Shown here piece by piece: positions 15,810-23,791 of a stretch of DNA of 64,000 nucleotides (the first letter of the stretch is position 1; the number at the start of each line of letters is the position of its first letter). Both the position numbers and the translations under genes were made by a program. The notes under the pieces were generated by a model. The model was not told the origin of the DNA and searched no databases. It saw only the letters and a list, made by a program, of their open reading frames with translations. The stretch is from Panacagrimonas sp052389915 (lineage in GTDB: Bacteria; Pseudomonadota; Gammaproteobacteria; Nevskiales; Nevskiaceae): assembly GCA_052389915.1 (NCBI GenBank), contig JBQTHL010000031.1, positions 124,001 through 188,000 on the forward strand, given 5' to 3'.

Positions 15810-17270
15810 TCAAAGTTTCACACAGATATTCCGCTGCTCGGTGTAGAACTCCAGCGAATGCACGCCGCCCTCGCGGCCGATGCCGGATTGCTTGCTGCCG
15901 CCGAAGGGCGTGCGCAGGTCGCGCAGGAACCAGCTATTGATCCAGGTGATGCCGACCTCGACCTGCGCCGCGACTCTATGCGCGCGCGAAAGATTCGTCG
16001 TCCAGATCGTCGTCGACAGGCCGTAGTCGGTGTCGTTGGCCTTGGCGATCACTTCGTCCTCGCTGTCGAAGGGCGCGACGTGGCAGCAGGGCCCGAAGAT
16101 CTCTTCGCGGATCACGCTCGCGGTTTCCGGCAGGCCGGTCCAGATCGTCGGTTCCACCCAGAAGCCGTTCGCCAGCTCGCCCGGCATTTGTGGGACGCCG
16201 CCGCCGGTGACGATGGTCGCGCCCTCGGCCTTGGCCTTCTCGTAGTACGAGAGCACCTTGCGCCGGTGCTCGTCGGAGATCAGCGGCCCGATGCCCGTGG
16301 TCTTTTCGTCGGGCGCACCGGGCTTCATGGATTCGGCCTTGGTCTTCAGCGCGGCGACGAACCTGTCGAAGATCGGACGCTCGACGTACAGCCGCTCGGT
16401 GCCGAGACAAACCTGACCGCAGTTGAGGAAGGCCGCGCGGCCGATGCCGTCTATGGCGGCATTGAAATCGCAGTCGGCAAACACGATGCCCGCGTTCTTG
16501 CCGCCGAGCTCGAAACTCACGTCGCGAATACCGTCGGACGCCGCCTTCATGATCGCCGCGCCCGTGCGCGTCTCGCCGGTGAAGGTGATCGCGGCCACGC
16601 CCTTGTGCTTCGTCAGAAACTCGCCGGCCGAATTCGGCCCGAAGCCGTGCACCACGTTGTAGACACCCTTGGGCATGCCGACCGCATTCATGACCTCGCC
16701 GAGCAAGGTCGCGGTGCCCGGCGTTTCTTCCGAAGGCTTCACGACCACCGTGTTGCCGCAGGCCAGCGCGGGCCCGACCTTCCAGGTCATCAGCAGCAGC
16801 GGCATGTTCCAGGGGCAGACCACGCCGACCACGCCCTTTGGTACGCGGATTGCGTAATTCAGCGCGCCTGCGCCGTCCGGCGTCGGCGTCATGAAGGATT
16901 CGGCCGGCACGTTCTTCACCACGTCGGCAAAAATCTTGAAGTTCGCCGCGCCGCGCGGAATCGCCACGTGCTCGAGCATGGAGCGCGGCTGGCCGATGTC
17001 GTCGCGCTCCGCAATGACGAAATCCTCGAAGCGGCGGTTGATCTCATCCGCGACCTTGTAGAGCAAGTCCACTCTCTGCTCTACCGTCATCTTGCCCCAG
17101 GGTCCTTTCATCGCCGCACGCCCCGCGGCGACCGCCGCATCGACCTCGGCCTGACCGCCCTCGTGCACGTAACCGACCAGCGCGTTGTCGGTCGGCCGGC
17201 GCTTCTCGAACGTCTTCGCGCTGCCGACGAATTCGCCGTTGATGAAGTGCTTGAATTGCTTGGGTTCCAT
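15810..17270 (-). CDS. dmpC: 2-hydroxymuconic semialdehyde dehydrogenase
   Basis: NAD-dependent aldehyde dehydrogenase oxidising 2-hydroxymuconic semialdehyde to 2-hydroxymuconate (4-oxalocrotonate). At 486 residues it matches DmpC/XylG. The Rossmann and catalytic blocks are clear: PWNMPLLLMTWKVGPALA, the general-base Glu in FELGGKN, the nucleophile Cys in FLNCGQVCLG and the C-terminal GGSKQSGIGREGG. It lies 10 bp after the GlcG-like gene. No gene for the alternative hydrolytic branch (DmpD) is present in the operon, so all flux here must pass through this dehydrogenase. Confidence 0.93.
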   Translation of the reverse strand: MEPKQFKHFINGEFVGSAKTFEKRRPTDNALVGYVHEGGQAEVDAAVAAGRAAMKGPWGKMTVEQRVDLLYKVADEINRRFEDFVIAERDDIGQPRSMLEHVAIPRGAANFKIFADVVKNVPAESFMTPTPDGAGALNYAIRVPKGVVGVVCPWNMPLLLMTWKVGPALACGNTVVVKPSEETPGTATLLGEVMNAVGMPKGVYNVVHGFGPNSAGEFLTKHKGVAAITFTGETRTGAAIMKAASDGIRDVSFELGGKNAGIVFADCDFNAAIDGIGRAAFLNCGQVCLGTERLYVERPIFDRFVAALKTKAESMKPGAPDEKTTGIGPLISDEHRRKVLSYYEKAKAEGATIVTGGGVPQMPGELANGFWVEPTIWTGLPETASVIREEIFGPCCHVAPFDSEDEVIAKANDTDYGLSTTIWTTNLSRAHRVAAQVEVGITWINSWFLRDLRTPFGGSKQSGIGREGGVHSLEFYTEQRNICVKL

Positions 17271-17280
17271 GTTTCGTTCC

Positions 17281-17709
17281 TTAACTTAACGCGGCAACCG
17301 CAGCCTGCGCGCACTGCACATCCTGCGCCTCGCTGCCGCCGGAAACACCGACCGCACCGATCAGGGCCTCGTTGAAACGGATCGGCAGGCCGCCCTGAAT
17401 CATGCTGAAGCCGGTCAGCACGATGCCCTCGCGCACTCTCGGGGCTTCCTGCGCCAAGGCTTGTTCGACCATGTCCGCCGGGGCGCCGATGGCCGCGGTG
17501 GAATGCGCCTTCTTGATCGCGATGTCGCCCGAAATCAGGAAGGCCGCCGGCATGCGCGCGAACGCGGCGAGACGGCCGGCGCTATCGACCACCGCGACGC
17601 AGACATTGATGCCGAGCGACTCTGCCTCGGCCAGCGCCGCATCGACCGCGCGCATCGCAGCTTGATGATGGATGACGGACTGGGCGACGGCGATAGCTTG
17701 CTTGTTCAT
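17281..17709 (-). CDS. GlcG/HbpS-like (DUF336) protein
   Basis: A 142-residue protein of the GlcG/HbpS family (DUF336). Characteristic segments are LGINVCVAVVDSAGRLAAFARM, KKAHSTAAIG and a glycine-rich end IGAVGVSGGS. HbpS binds haem, but most members in aromatic and glycolate operons have no proven role. The ATG at 17709 overlaps the stop of the upstream ferredoxin gene (ATGA), which decides the start over a much longer in-frame reading. Its place as second gene of a meta operon, next to an iron-sulfur reactivation protein, suggests an accessory role in keeping oxygenases active, but this is inference. Confidence 0.8.
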   Translation of the reverse strand: MNKQAIAVAQSVIHHQAAMRAVDAALAEAESLGINVCVAVVDSAGRLAAFARMPAAFLISGDIAIKKAHSTAAIGAPADMVEQALAQEAPRVREGIVLTGFSMIQGGLPIRFNEALIGAVGVSGGSEAQDVQCAQAAVAALS

Positions 17710-18071
17710 ATGGCGCTCGATGGGTTGATCGAAATTCCTCGGCACAGCTTGCGAATCAAATCGGCCGACGGGTCTGCACCAGTGCCAGCAACGCGCCCGA
17801 TAGCCAGCAGTTGCAAATCGCTGCGTGGAAACAATTGGCAGGCCAGCGCAATTCCCTCGTCGCGATCCTGTTCGCTGACCTGGGCTCTGCTCATCAGCCC
17901 GGCATCGAAACTGCCGGACAAGATTTTCACCCGGCACACACCACAGCCGCCACTGCGACATCCCACTTGCACGCAAGCCGCTCCCGCCTGGCTCATCGCC
18001 GCCAGCACGGACTGATCGCCCCGACAGGGGAACGTCTTGCTCGCCGCGGCAACCGAAACCTGGAACGACAT
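17706..18071 (-). CDS. dmpQ: 2Fe-2S plant-type ferredoxin, XylT/DmpQ-like
   Basis: A 121-residue ferredoxin with the plant-type cluster motif: Cys38, Cys43 and Cys46 (CRSGGCGVC) and a fourth ligand near Cys78 (LACQ). XylT and DmpQ are known to re-reduce the iron of catechol 2,3-dioxygenase after inactivation by substituted catechols, and such genes lead meta operons. The start at 18071 has GGAGGAAG upstream. It is the first gene of the operon; the promoter with the shared LysR-type elements lies directly upstream. It is slightly longer at the C-terminus than classic XylT. Confidence 0.85.
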   Translation of the reverse strand: MSFQVSVAAASKTFPCRGDQSVLAAMSQAGAACVQVGCRSGGCGVCRVKILSGSFDAGLMSRAQVSEQDRDEGIALACQLFPRSDLQLLAIGRVAGTGADPSADLIRKLCRGISINPSSAI

Positions 18072-18153
18072 CCCGCGCTTCCTCCATCCATGCAGTTCCG
18101 AACGAGGACTGCATTTTCAGTCTGCTCAAGCTAGAAGGCTTGGCCAGGATCGT

Positions 18154-18193
18154 CCAATACCTTTGCCGGGCGCATCCGATACCCTTGGCGTAT
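18154..18193 (-). promoter_or_regulatory. LysR-type binding region and promoter of the meta operon
   Basis: Read on the minus strand: ATAC-N7-GTAT (18193 to 18179), 17 bp, then GGTATTGGA (from 18161). ATAC-N7-GTAT is the known CatM/BenM consensus site. The GGTATTGG element overlaps a plausible -35 (TTGGAC), as expected for a LysR activation site. The spacing is identical at 29320-29359 and 27045-27084. The adjacent divergent regulator gene makes it the obvious binder and probably autoregulated. Confidence 0.75.
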
Positions 18194-18222
18194 CGATACG
18201 AATTATTTGTCGCCGTCCCGCA

Positions 18223-19200
18223 ATGAATCTCGCAACCATCGAATTTCGCCACCTGCGCTACTTCGTCGCGGTAGTCGAACAGCGCAGCTTCCGCGGCGCC
18301 GCGCTACACCTGCACGTCAGTCAGCCGCCGCTCACGCGGCAGATCCAGCAACTCGAAGAAGCGCTCGGCGTGGCCCTGCTGGTGCGCAAGCCGCGCGGCG
18401 TGGAACCCACCGGCGCCGGGCAAGTGTTCTTCGAGGAAGCGCGCAACATCCTGACGCTGACCGTGCAGGCCGCGAATCGCGCCCAGCTTGCAGGGCAAGG
18501 CCAGATCGGACGGCTCGACGTGGGCATCTTCGGCTCGGCCGTGTTCGATGCGATTCCGCGCATCATCCAGGCCTTTCGCGACCGCTACCCCAAGGTCGAG
18601 GTGGTGCTGCACAACCTGGACCGCAGCGCCCAGATCAAGGCGCTGCGCGAGCGCCGGCTCACCGTGGGCTTCAACCGCTTCTTCGAGGAAGAACCGGACC
18701 TGAGCTGGGAGGTGATCCAGACCGAGCGGCTCAATGTGGCCCTGCATCACGCGCATCCGCTGGCCACGCACAAGAGTCTGGGTCTCAGCCAGATCGGCGA
18801 CCAGCCGCTGATCCTCTATCCGCGCAGCCCGCGCCCGAGTTTCATCGAGCAGATGCTGCGCATCTTTCACAAGAAAGGCATCTCGCCGCAGATCATCCAC
18901 GAGGTGGACGATGTGGTCACCGCGGTGGCGCTGGTGTCGAGCGGGTTCGGCCTGAGCCTGGTGACGGACTCGGCGTGCAATCTCAAGCTGCCCGGCATTC
19001 TCTACGTACCTCTGCGGCTGGAAGACCGCGCCACCTTCGACCTCTGCATGATCCACCGCGTTGATGACGACTCGCGCCTGCTGCATGAATTCCTGACGGT
19101 GGCGCGTTCTCTCAAGAGCAGCCTGTCGGAGCACTCCGACGATCCGAAAGTGCGATCACGCGCGCGCAAAACGGCGACCGGCCGCAAGTCGAAAACCTAG
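18223..19200 (+). CDS. LysR-type regulator, CatM/BenM-like
   Basis: A 325-residue LysR-family regulator. The N-terminal winged HTH reads FRHLRYFVAVVEQRSFRGAA and SQPPLTRQIQQLEEALG; the effector domain has the segments LILYPRSPRPSF and VSSGFGLSLV. These are close to CatM and BenM, which respond to cis,cis-muconate or benzoate. Start chosen at 18223 because the HTH begins there. The C-terminus carries a basic tail (SRARKTATGRKSKT) beyond the usual domain end. It is divergent from the meta operon with an ATAC-N7-GTAT site between them. The inducer here may be a meta-pathway compound such as 2-hydroxymuconate, but this is inference. Confidence 0.9.
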   Translation: MNLATIEFRHLRYFVAVVEQRSFRGAALHLHVSQPPLTRQIQQLEEALGVALLVRKPRGVEPTGAGQVFFEEARNILTLTVQAANRAQLAGQGQIGRLDVGIFGSAVFDAIPRIIQAFRDRYPKVEVVLHNLDRSAQIKALRERRLTVGFNRFFEEEPDLSWEVIQTERLNVALHHAHPLATHKSLGLSQIGDQPLILYPRSPRPSFIEQMLRIFHKKGISPQIIHEVDDVVTAVALVSSGFGLSLVTDSACNLKLPGILYVPLRLEDRATFDLCMIHRVDDDSRLLHEFLTVARSLKSSLSEHSDDPKVRSRARKTATGRKSKT

Positions 19201-19241
19201 CCTGCCTTGGGTCGAGCGAGTCTTGCGACGCGCGAACGACC

Positions 19242-19889
19242 TCACAGGCTCGCGCCGCTCTCCCCGCAATAATCGAGAAACCGAAGAATCTTCTTGCCCT
19301 CGCCCAATCCCTCTGCCTCGACAGAGCCCGCGGCTTCGGCAAGCGGTAGCACCGCCGCAACCCATTCCACCTCATAGAACATCGGCAAATCATCGACCAC
19401 GCCGTTGCTGCGCACGATACGCCACACCACCCGCCAGCGACCAGACTCCTCGGCCTCGACAAAGATGTGCGTCGTTGTGACCGCACCGATGGCCTGCCCC
19501 GTCAGCATCAGATAAGCCGGGCGCCGCGCCACCCAGTGCCGCCACAGGAAATCGCGGGCTTTCGTGTAGGTGTCCCGGTATTTGCCCCGGCCCCAGCCCT
19601 CGTAGGACATGGTCATCTGAGGATCGAGCATCTGCTCGGTCCGGTACTCGCGAAGGTTCCTGCCCTGTGCGATCGAGGCGGTGGTGAGCCATGCGCCGTC
19701 ATGCAGGATTTCCAGTCTGGACTGCCACCATCCCTTGCGCGTCAACTGCACGCGCCGCGACTCTTTGGCCGGTGCAGGTGATTCGCACCTGACCTCAGGA
19801 GGTGGAGGTACGGCCGATCTCGCCTCCGAGGCAAGGACGCCACCAACAACGAGAACGAGGGCCACAGCAATGCTCGACAGCCGGCTCAT
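19242..19889 (-). CDS. Exported protein of unknown function
   Basis: I do not recognise this 215-residue protein. The start MSRLSSIAVALVLVVGGVLA gives a good signal peptide ending near SEARSA; the longer in-frame reading upstream is basic and repetitive and is not favoured. The mature part begins with a Pro-rich stretch, then alternating strands with several Trp residues (GWWQSRLEI, WRVVWRIVR, YEVEWVAAVLPL), suggesting a beta-rich periplasmic domain. Two cysteines near the two ends of the mature chain could pair. It is convergent with the LysR gene and has no obvious operon partner. Confidence 0.6.
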   Translation of the reverse strand: MSRLSSIAVALVLVVGGVLASEARSAVPPPPEVRCESPAPAKESRRVQLTRKGWWQSRLEILHDGAWLTTASIAQGRNLREYRTEQMLDPQMTMSYEGWGRGKYRDTYTKARDFLWRHWVARRPAYLMLTGQAIGAVTTTHIFVEAEESGRWRVVWRIVRSNGVVDDLPMFYEVEWVAAVLPLAEAAGSVEAEGLGEGKKILRFLDYCGESGASL

Positions 19890-20294
19890 CGGACTAAAGG
19901 CAACGATGGAATCGAAGGGCCTCAACCCTACACGACGCGCGTTACGTCGGACCAACGCTACGTCGCTGTCGAAACCAAGCCGCTGCCGCGGCTCGCGACT
20001 GGCAGGGTTGCGAAGCCGGCGCTGCGGGCGAGGTTTCGCAGGGCTTACAGGCTTCACCTGCCCATCGTTGGCCCAGCTTACCGGTACTGACCCGCCCGCC
20101 TCGTTGATCTGCCCTGAGCCACCAGTTGTCAGCGTCGTCGGCAGCCGCGCACCGCCCGTCAGGACGAACCGCCCGGTTGCATGCGCGAAGGCAGAGCATC
20201 CCAACACCCGCCAATGACCGCACCGGCAGACGGGCCCAATCCATCCACGGATCCATACCCGGCCATGCCGGGAGCACCCCCAGGAGTCCTCACC
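19890..20294. other. Non-coding gap, possible decayed coding remnant
   Basis: About 400 bp without a convincing gene. A minus-strand reading at about 20080-20205 (ATGRFVLTGGARLPTT then GSGQINEAGGS) vaguely resembles the start of an exported outer-membrane-type protein and might be a remnant, but it merges into low-complexity sequence. The gap also holds the promoter region of the divergent exported-protein genes. No repeat or RNA gene was recognised. Confidence 0.3.
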
Positions 20295-20804
20295 ATGCGC
20301 AAACTTCCCCTTGTTCTGGCCGCCACGGCCCTGTTAGGAATGACCTCGGTTCACGCGGGCGGCTTCGGTGGCCGGCTCGCCGGTCTCTCCGACGGCAGTG
20401 CCCGCACCAATGCTGGCCGCCTGAGCAGCCTCTCCAGCCTGGGGGCCCTGTCCGGTGGCATCCCCGGCCGGGTCGCGAGCGGCCCGCTGGCCCGGATCAT
20501 CAACCCCAGCCCCCGACCGGCCGGTCTCCAGGGCGGCGCCCTGGATGGACTGCCGCTGTTCGGTGACGGCGCACTGGCTGGCATTCTCGAAGGCTTAGGC
20601 GAGCAACCTATCCGCACCCTTGTGCGCGAACGCCTGACCGAACTCACGGGCGCTGAATTCGACCAGCACCCGGTTCTGCAGGCTCTGGCCACCAACAAGC
20701 TGGAAAGCATGGATCAGCGTGAAGCGGCCGCTGGCCGTCTGCGCGATGCCCTGGCCGGACTGCGCGATGACATCGAGATCCCGGTGGTCGAGCCGGTGCT
20801 GTAA
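20295..20804 (+). CDS. Small exported protein of unknown function
   Basis: A 169-residue protein I cannot assign to a family. The start at 20295 has AGGAG 8 bp upstream and begins a clear signal peptide (MRKLPLVLAATALLGMTSVHAGG). The mature N-terminal half is low-complexity in Gly, Leu, Ser and Ala (FGGRLAGLSDGSARTNAGRL); the C-terminal half (about residues 90-165) is more regular and helical, with charged residues (LVRERLTELTGAEFDQHP). No cysteines are seen in the mature part. It is flanked by divergent and unrelated genes. Confidence 0.65.
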   Translation: MRKLPLVLAATALLGMTSVHAGGFGGRLAGLSDGSARTNAGRLSSLSSLGALSGGIPGRVASGPLARIINPSPRPAGLQGGALDGLPLFGDGALAGILEGLGEQPIRTLVRERLTELTGAEFDQHPVLQALATNKLESMDQREAAAGRLRDALAGLRDDIEIPVVEPVL

Positions 20805-20949
20805 CCGCGACGGTCCACTGAAGCCGCGCGGCATCTGCCGCGTCGGCTTTCGCGGCGCAGTCCGCTGGAATGCGCCGGCGGCGCCGGAAGATGTGCTTGA
20901 GCCCACCCCTGCTAGCATCCGGGTGGCACGAACACTTCGACGATAGCGC

Positions 20950-21735
20950 ATGAAGGTTCCCGGTTTCGAAACCTCCGAGTTCAGTTACGACGGTGTCAGC
21001 CGAGAGGTTTTTCGGGCAGGCGGCGGACCCGCCGTGATCGTAATGACCGAAGTCCCCGGCATCACGCCGCAGGTTGCGCGCTTCGCACAGTGGGTGGCGG
21101 ATGCTGGATTCTCGGTGTTCATGCCGCAGTTCATGGGCACGCCGATGCGGCCGCTGACCCCGGGTCTGGTCGCGACGACCGTGGCGCGGTTGTGCATCAG
21201 TCGTGAATTCCGCTTGCTCGGTGCGAACCAGTCGAGCCCGATCGTGGACTGGATGCGCGCCCTGGCGCGTCATGCGCACGCGCAGTGCGGTGGACCCGGC
21301 GTCGGCGCGGTTGGTATGTGCCTCACCGGCAACTTCGCGCTGAGCATGATGCTGGATGCGCCGGTGCTCGCGTCGGTGCTGTCGCAGCCGTCCTTGCCGG
21401 CGCCGCTCACCGCCGGCCTGCGCTCGGCGCTGCATGCTTCACCCGCCGCGATTGCCGCCGCGCACGAGAAGATCGAGAAGCAGGGCGCGCGCATTCTCGG
21501 CCTGCGCTTCCACGGCGATCCGATGTGTCCGCCGGAGCGGTTCAAGCGTCTGCACGAGGAGTTTGGTGAAGCATTCGAGGGTATCGAAATCGATGCGGCG
21601 CATGCCAATCCGAACGCGATGAAGCCGGCACACAGCGTGCTCACCACGCACCTGATCGACGCGGCCGGCGAGCCCACCCTTGCAGCACTCGACCGCACGT
21701 TGAAATTCCTTGCGGAACAGCTCAAGCCGGGTTGA
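20950..21735 (+). CDS. Dienelactone hydrolase family protein
   Basis: A 261-residue alpha/beta hydrolase of the dienelactone hydrolase family. The nucleophile elbow is GAVGMCLTGNFAL with a cysteine nucleophile, as in classical dienelactone hydrolase. Segments VIVMTEVPGITPQVARFAQWVADAGF (split here as VIVMTEVPGIT then RFAQWVADAGF) and LRFHGDPMCPPERF support the call. Length is in the family range (about 235-260). Classical members open dienelactone in chlorocatechol ortho cleavage; no such pathway is visible here, so the true substrate is uncertain. It stands alone, convergent with the PHA operon end. Confidence 0.82.
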   Translation: MKVPGFETSEFSYDGVSREVFRAGGGPAVIVMTEVPGITPQVARFAQWVADAGFSVFMPQFMGTPMRPLTPGLVATTVARLCISREFRLLGANQSSPIVDWMRALARHAHAQCGGPGVGAVGMCLTGNFALSMMLDAPVLASVLSQPSLPAPLTAGLRSALHASPAAIAAAHEKIEKQGARILGLRFHGDPMCPPERFKRLHEEFGEAFEGIEIDAAHANPNAMKPAHSVLTTHLIDAAGEPTLAALDRTLKFLAEQLKPG

Positions 21736-21759
21736 GAAACCAGGCTCTGCCTCCTCCGG

Positions 21760-22604
21760 CTAACGGCAAGGAGCCAGAAACTCCACCAGCAGGCAATTCA
21801 CCTGCTGCGGCTGGTCGAGCATCATCCAGTGGCCGGCGTGACCGATCCTTTCGTAGCGCCAGGAGCCGGCGACGGCATGCGCCGATCCGGTCATTTGAGG
21901 TTCGAGCACCATCGGATCGTCTTCGCTCCAGATGCCGAGCACCGGTTGCGGCAAGGGGTTCCACTTCGGAAGCCTGGGCAGATTTTCAGCCGGCGTCGGA
22001 GGCGGTCCGAATGTTGCGCGGTACCAGTTGATTGCGGCGGTCAAAGCACCCGGTCGCGCAGGTAGCGCGCCTGGTCGCCTTGTCCTCGGGTCCACTCGCG
22101 AAACAGTTTCCAGTTGTCAGCCATCAGAGCGTCTTCAGCCACGCCGTGCTTCTGGAAAAAGTCGAAGTACCAGGAGCGCTCGCGCTGTGCGACCGTCTTC
22201 CAGCCCGGGCTGGTCTGGGCACCGACAGACATCACGACCACGCGATCGAAGCGCTCGGGATAGGCGCCGGCGAGATTCCACGTGAGCATCGCGCCGAAGT
22301 CGTGACCGACGAGGTGTACGCGATCAAGTTTCAGCGCATCGAGCAGGTCGATCACGTCGGCGATCAGGCACGGCCTGCGGTACGAGCGCACGTCCTGTGG
22401 GCGCGGCGCTTCGCCGAATCCGCGCAGGTCGGGCGCAATAACGCGCAGGCCAACGTCAAGCAGCGCGGGAATCTGATGCCGCCAGAGGTGGCGCGAATCG
22501 GGAAAGCCATGGAGTAGCAGCACCGGGGTGCCGGTTCCGTCGTCGACGACGGGGAATGTTTCCACGCGCACTTGAACTTCGCGTGTGATTGCCTCGATGT
22601 CCAC
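21760..22604 (-). pseudogene. Alpha/beta hydrolase (epoxide-hydrolase-like) split by a frameshift
   Basis: Two reading frames together make one alpha/beta hydrolase. The first (from a GTG at 22604) has VLLLHGFPDSRHLWRHQ and the nucleophile motif VGHDFGAML, then stops after ARYLRDRVL at 22041. The second continues in another frame with PGALTAAINWYRATFG, then GIWSEDDPMV and the catalytic His region RIGHAGHWMM, ending at 21760. A single missing base in the C/G run near 22046-22052 (GACCGGGTGC on the minus strand) would rejoin them. It follows the PhaC-like hydrolase gene, overlapping region aside. Either a recent pseudogene or a sequencing indel. Confidence 0.75.
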
Positions 22605-22633
22605 GTGACAGATGCCCGGCCGTGAGCCGCGAC

Positions 22634-23770
22634 CTACTTCTGCTGCACGATCCAGTGCCCGATCCGCGCCCACTGTTCCTTCAGGGTCCTGGAGCCCATG
22701 AACAGTCCGATGTGCCCGCCCGGCGCCAGCTCGCTCACGATTTTCTCTTTCGGAGTACCGAGCAGTTCGGCGGCACCGAAGACTTGTTCCTTGGTCGTGA
22801 TGTCGTCGTCGTCGCCCGCGAGCAGGTACACGGGCACGGTGATGCTCTTGAGCGAGATCGGCTGACCCAGCGCGATGAACCGGCCGCGCGCCAGGCGGTT
22901 GAGCTTGAACAGGTGCTTCACCGCTTCCAGGTACAGCCGCCCTGGTAGATCGACGGTGTGCTCGTACCAGCTCGCGAAGTGACGCGCGCGCTTGAGGTAT
23001 TCGTCGTTGGTGATGTTGTCGTACAGGTCGATGAACTTGCCCCAGTAGTGTTCGTCAGGGTGCATGTTCTTCCAGGCCGCGAGCATGAACTTGCCGCGCA
23101 TGCGACCGCCGCCGAGCGCAACGAGGTAGCGGTAGTAGGACATGGGCGTGCGCTTGCCCATGCGCATCACAGGACCGTCGCCCGCGTGCGTGTCGATCGG
23201 CGCGCCGGCCAGCACCAGCGAGTGCACTTTTTCGGGAAAGCGCGCAGCGAGCATCGTCGCCAGCCAACCGCCCTGGCACAGGCCAACCAGGTGCGCGCGG
23301 CCGCCCACGGCGTCCACGGCTTCCGACAGGTCCAGCAGGTACTTGTCGATGCCGTAGTCGCGCATGTCGTGCGTCGCGGACTTCCAGTCGGTGACGTAGA
23401 GGCGCTTGATCCCCGCGGCCTTGAGCGTCTGCACCAGGCTCTGGCCATTGTCGTAGTCCGCGATCGTGGCCGGGTGCCCGGCATAAGGCGCGTCGATGAT
23501 GACCGGGATGTCGCTGGCCGAAGCATCGTCGTCGGAAAAATCGCGCAACCACATCGTGTCGCTGTCGAGCTTGATGGTGTTGGGCGTAATCCAGTCGGGC
23601 TTGGGCGGAAAGCTGATGGCTGTCGCCTCGCGCACGTACTTGAGCCAGTCGGTCACCACTGCACCACGGCGCTTGCGCAACTGCTGCGCCCACTCGATCG
23701 GCCAATAAGCGGGAACGGCCAGCAGGGCTTTCTTCAGGCTGCTGCGTTCCACGATGGGCTGACTCGTCAT
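22634..23770 (-). CDS. PHA synthase-like alpha/beta hydrolase with Cys nucleophile
   Basis: A 378-residue alpha/beta hydrolase related to polyhydroxyalkanoate synthases rather than esterases. The nucleophile elbow is VGLCQGGWLATM, the GxCxG lipase-like box of PhaC, and other PhaC-like parts are visible: LYVTDWKSATHDMRDYGIDKYL, the Asp region AGDDDDITT and His in LAPGGHIGLFMGS. It is shorter than class I/II synthases and resembles class III PhaC in size. It lies 21 bp downstream of phaZ in the PHA operon. It may be a second, short synthase or a thiolytic depolymerase; no PhaE or PhaR subunit gene is present. Confidence 0.75.
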   Translation of the reverse strand: MTSQPIVERSSLKKALLAVPAYWPIEWAQQLRKRRGAVVTDWLKYVREATAISFPPKPDWITPNTIKLDSDTMWLRDFSDDDASASDIPVIIDAPYAGHPATIADYDNGQSLVQTLKAAGIKRLYVTDWKSATHDMRDYGIDKYLLDLSEAVDAVGGRAHLVGLCQGGWLATMLAARFPEKVHSLVLAGAPIDTHAGDGPVMRMGKRTPMSYYRYLVALGGGRMRGKFMLAAWKNMHPDEHYWGKFIDLYDNITNDEYLKRARHFASWYEHTVDLPGRLYLEAVKHLFKLNRLARGRFIALGQPISLKSITVPVYLLAGDDDDITTKEQVFGAAELLGTPKEKIVSELAPGGHIGLFMGSRTLKEQWARIGHWIVQQK

Positions 23771-23791
23771 GCAATCACTCCGGGAATGGTT

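Noticed and set aside
19681..20217. 178-codon plus-strand frame over the start of an exported-protein gene
   Set aside because: Low-complexity Ser/Arg/Pro composition, no ribosome site, overlaps a better minus-strand gene with a signal peptide.
20923..20938. TGGCACG followed by AACACTTC, near-match to a sigma-54 promoter before the dienelactone hydrolase-like gene
   Set aside because: The invariant -12 GC is not at the right spacing (TC instead), so it fails the GG-N10-GC rule.
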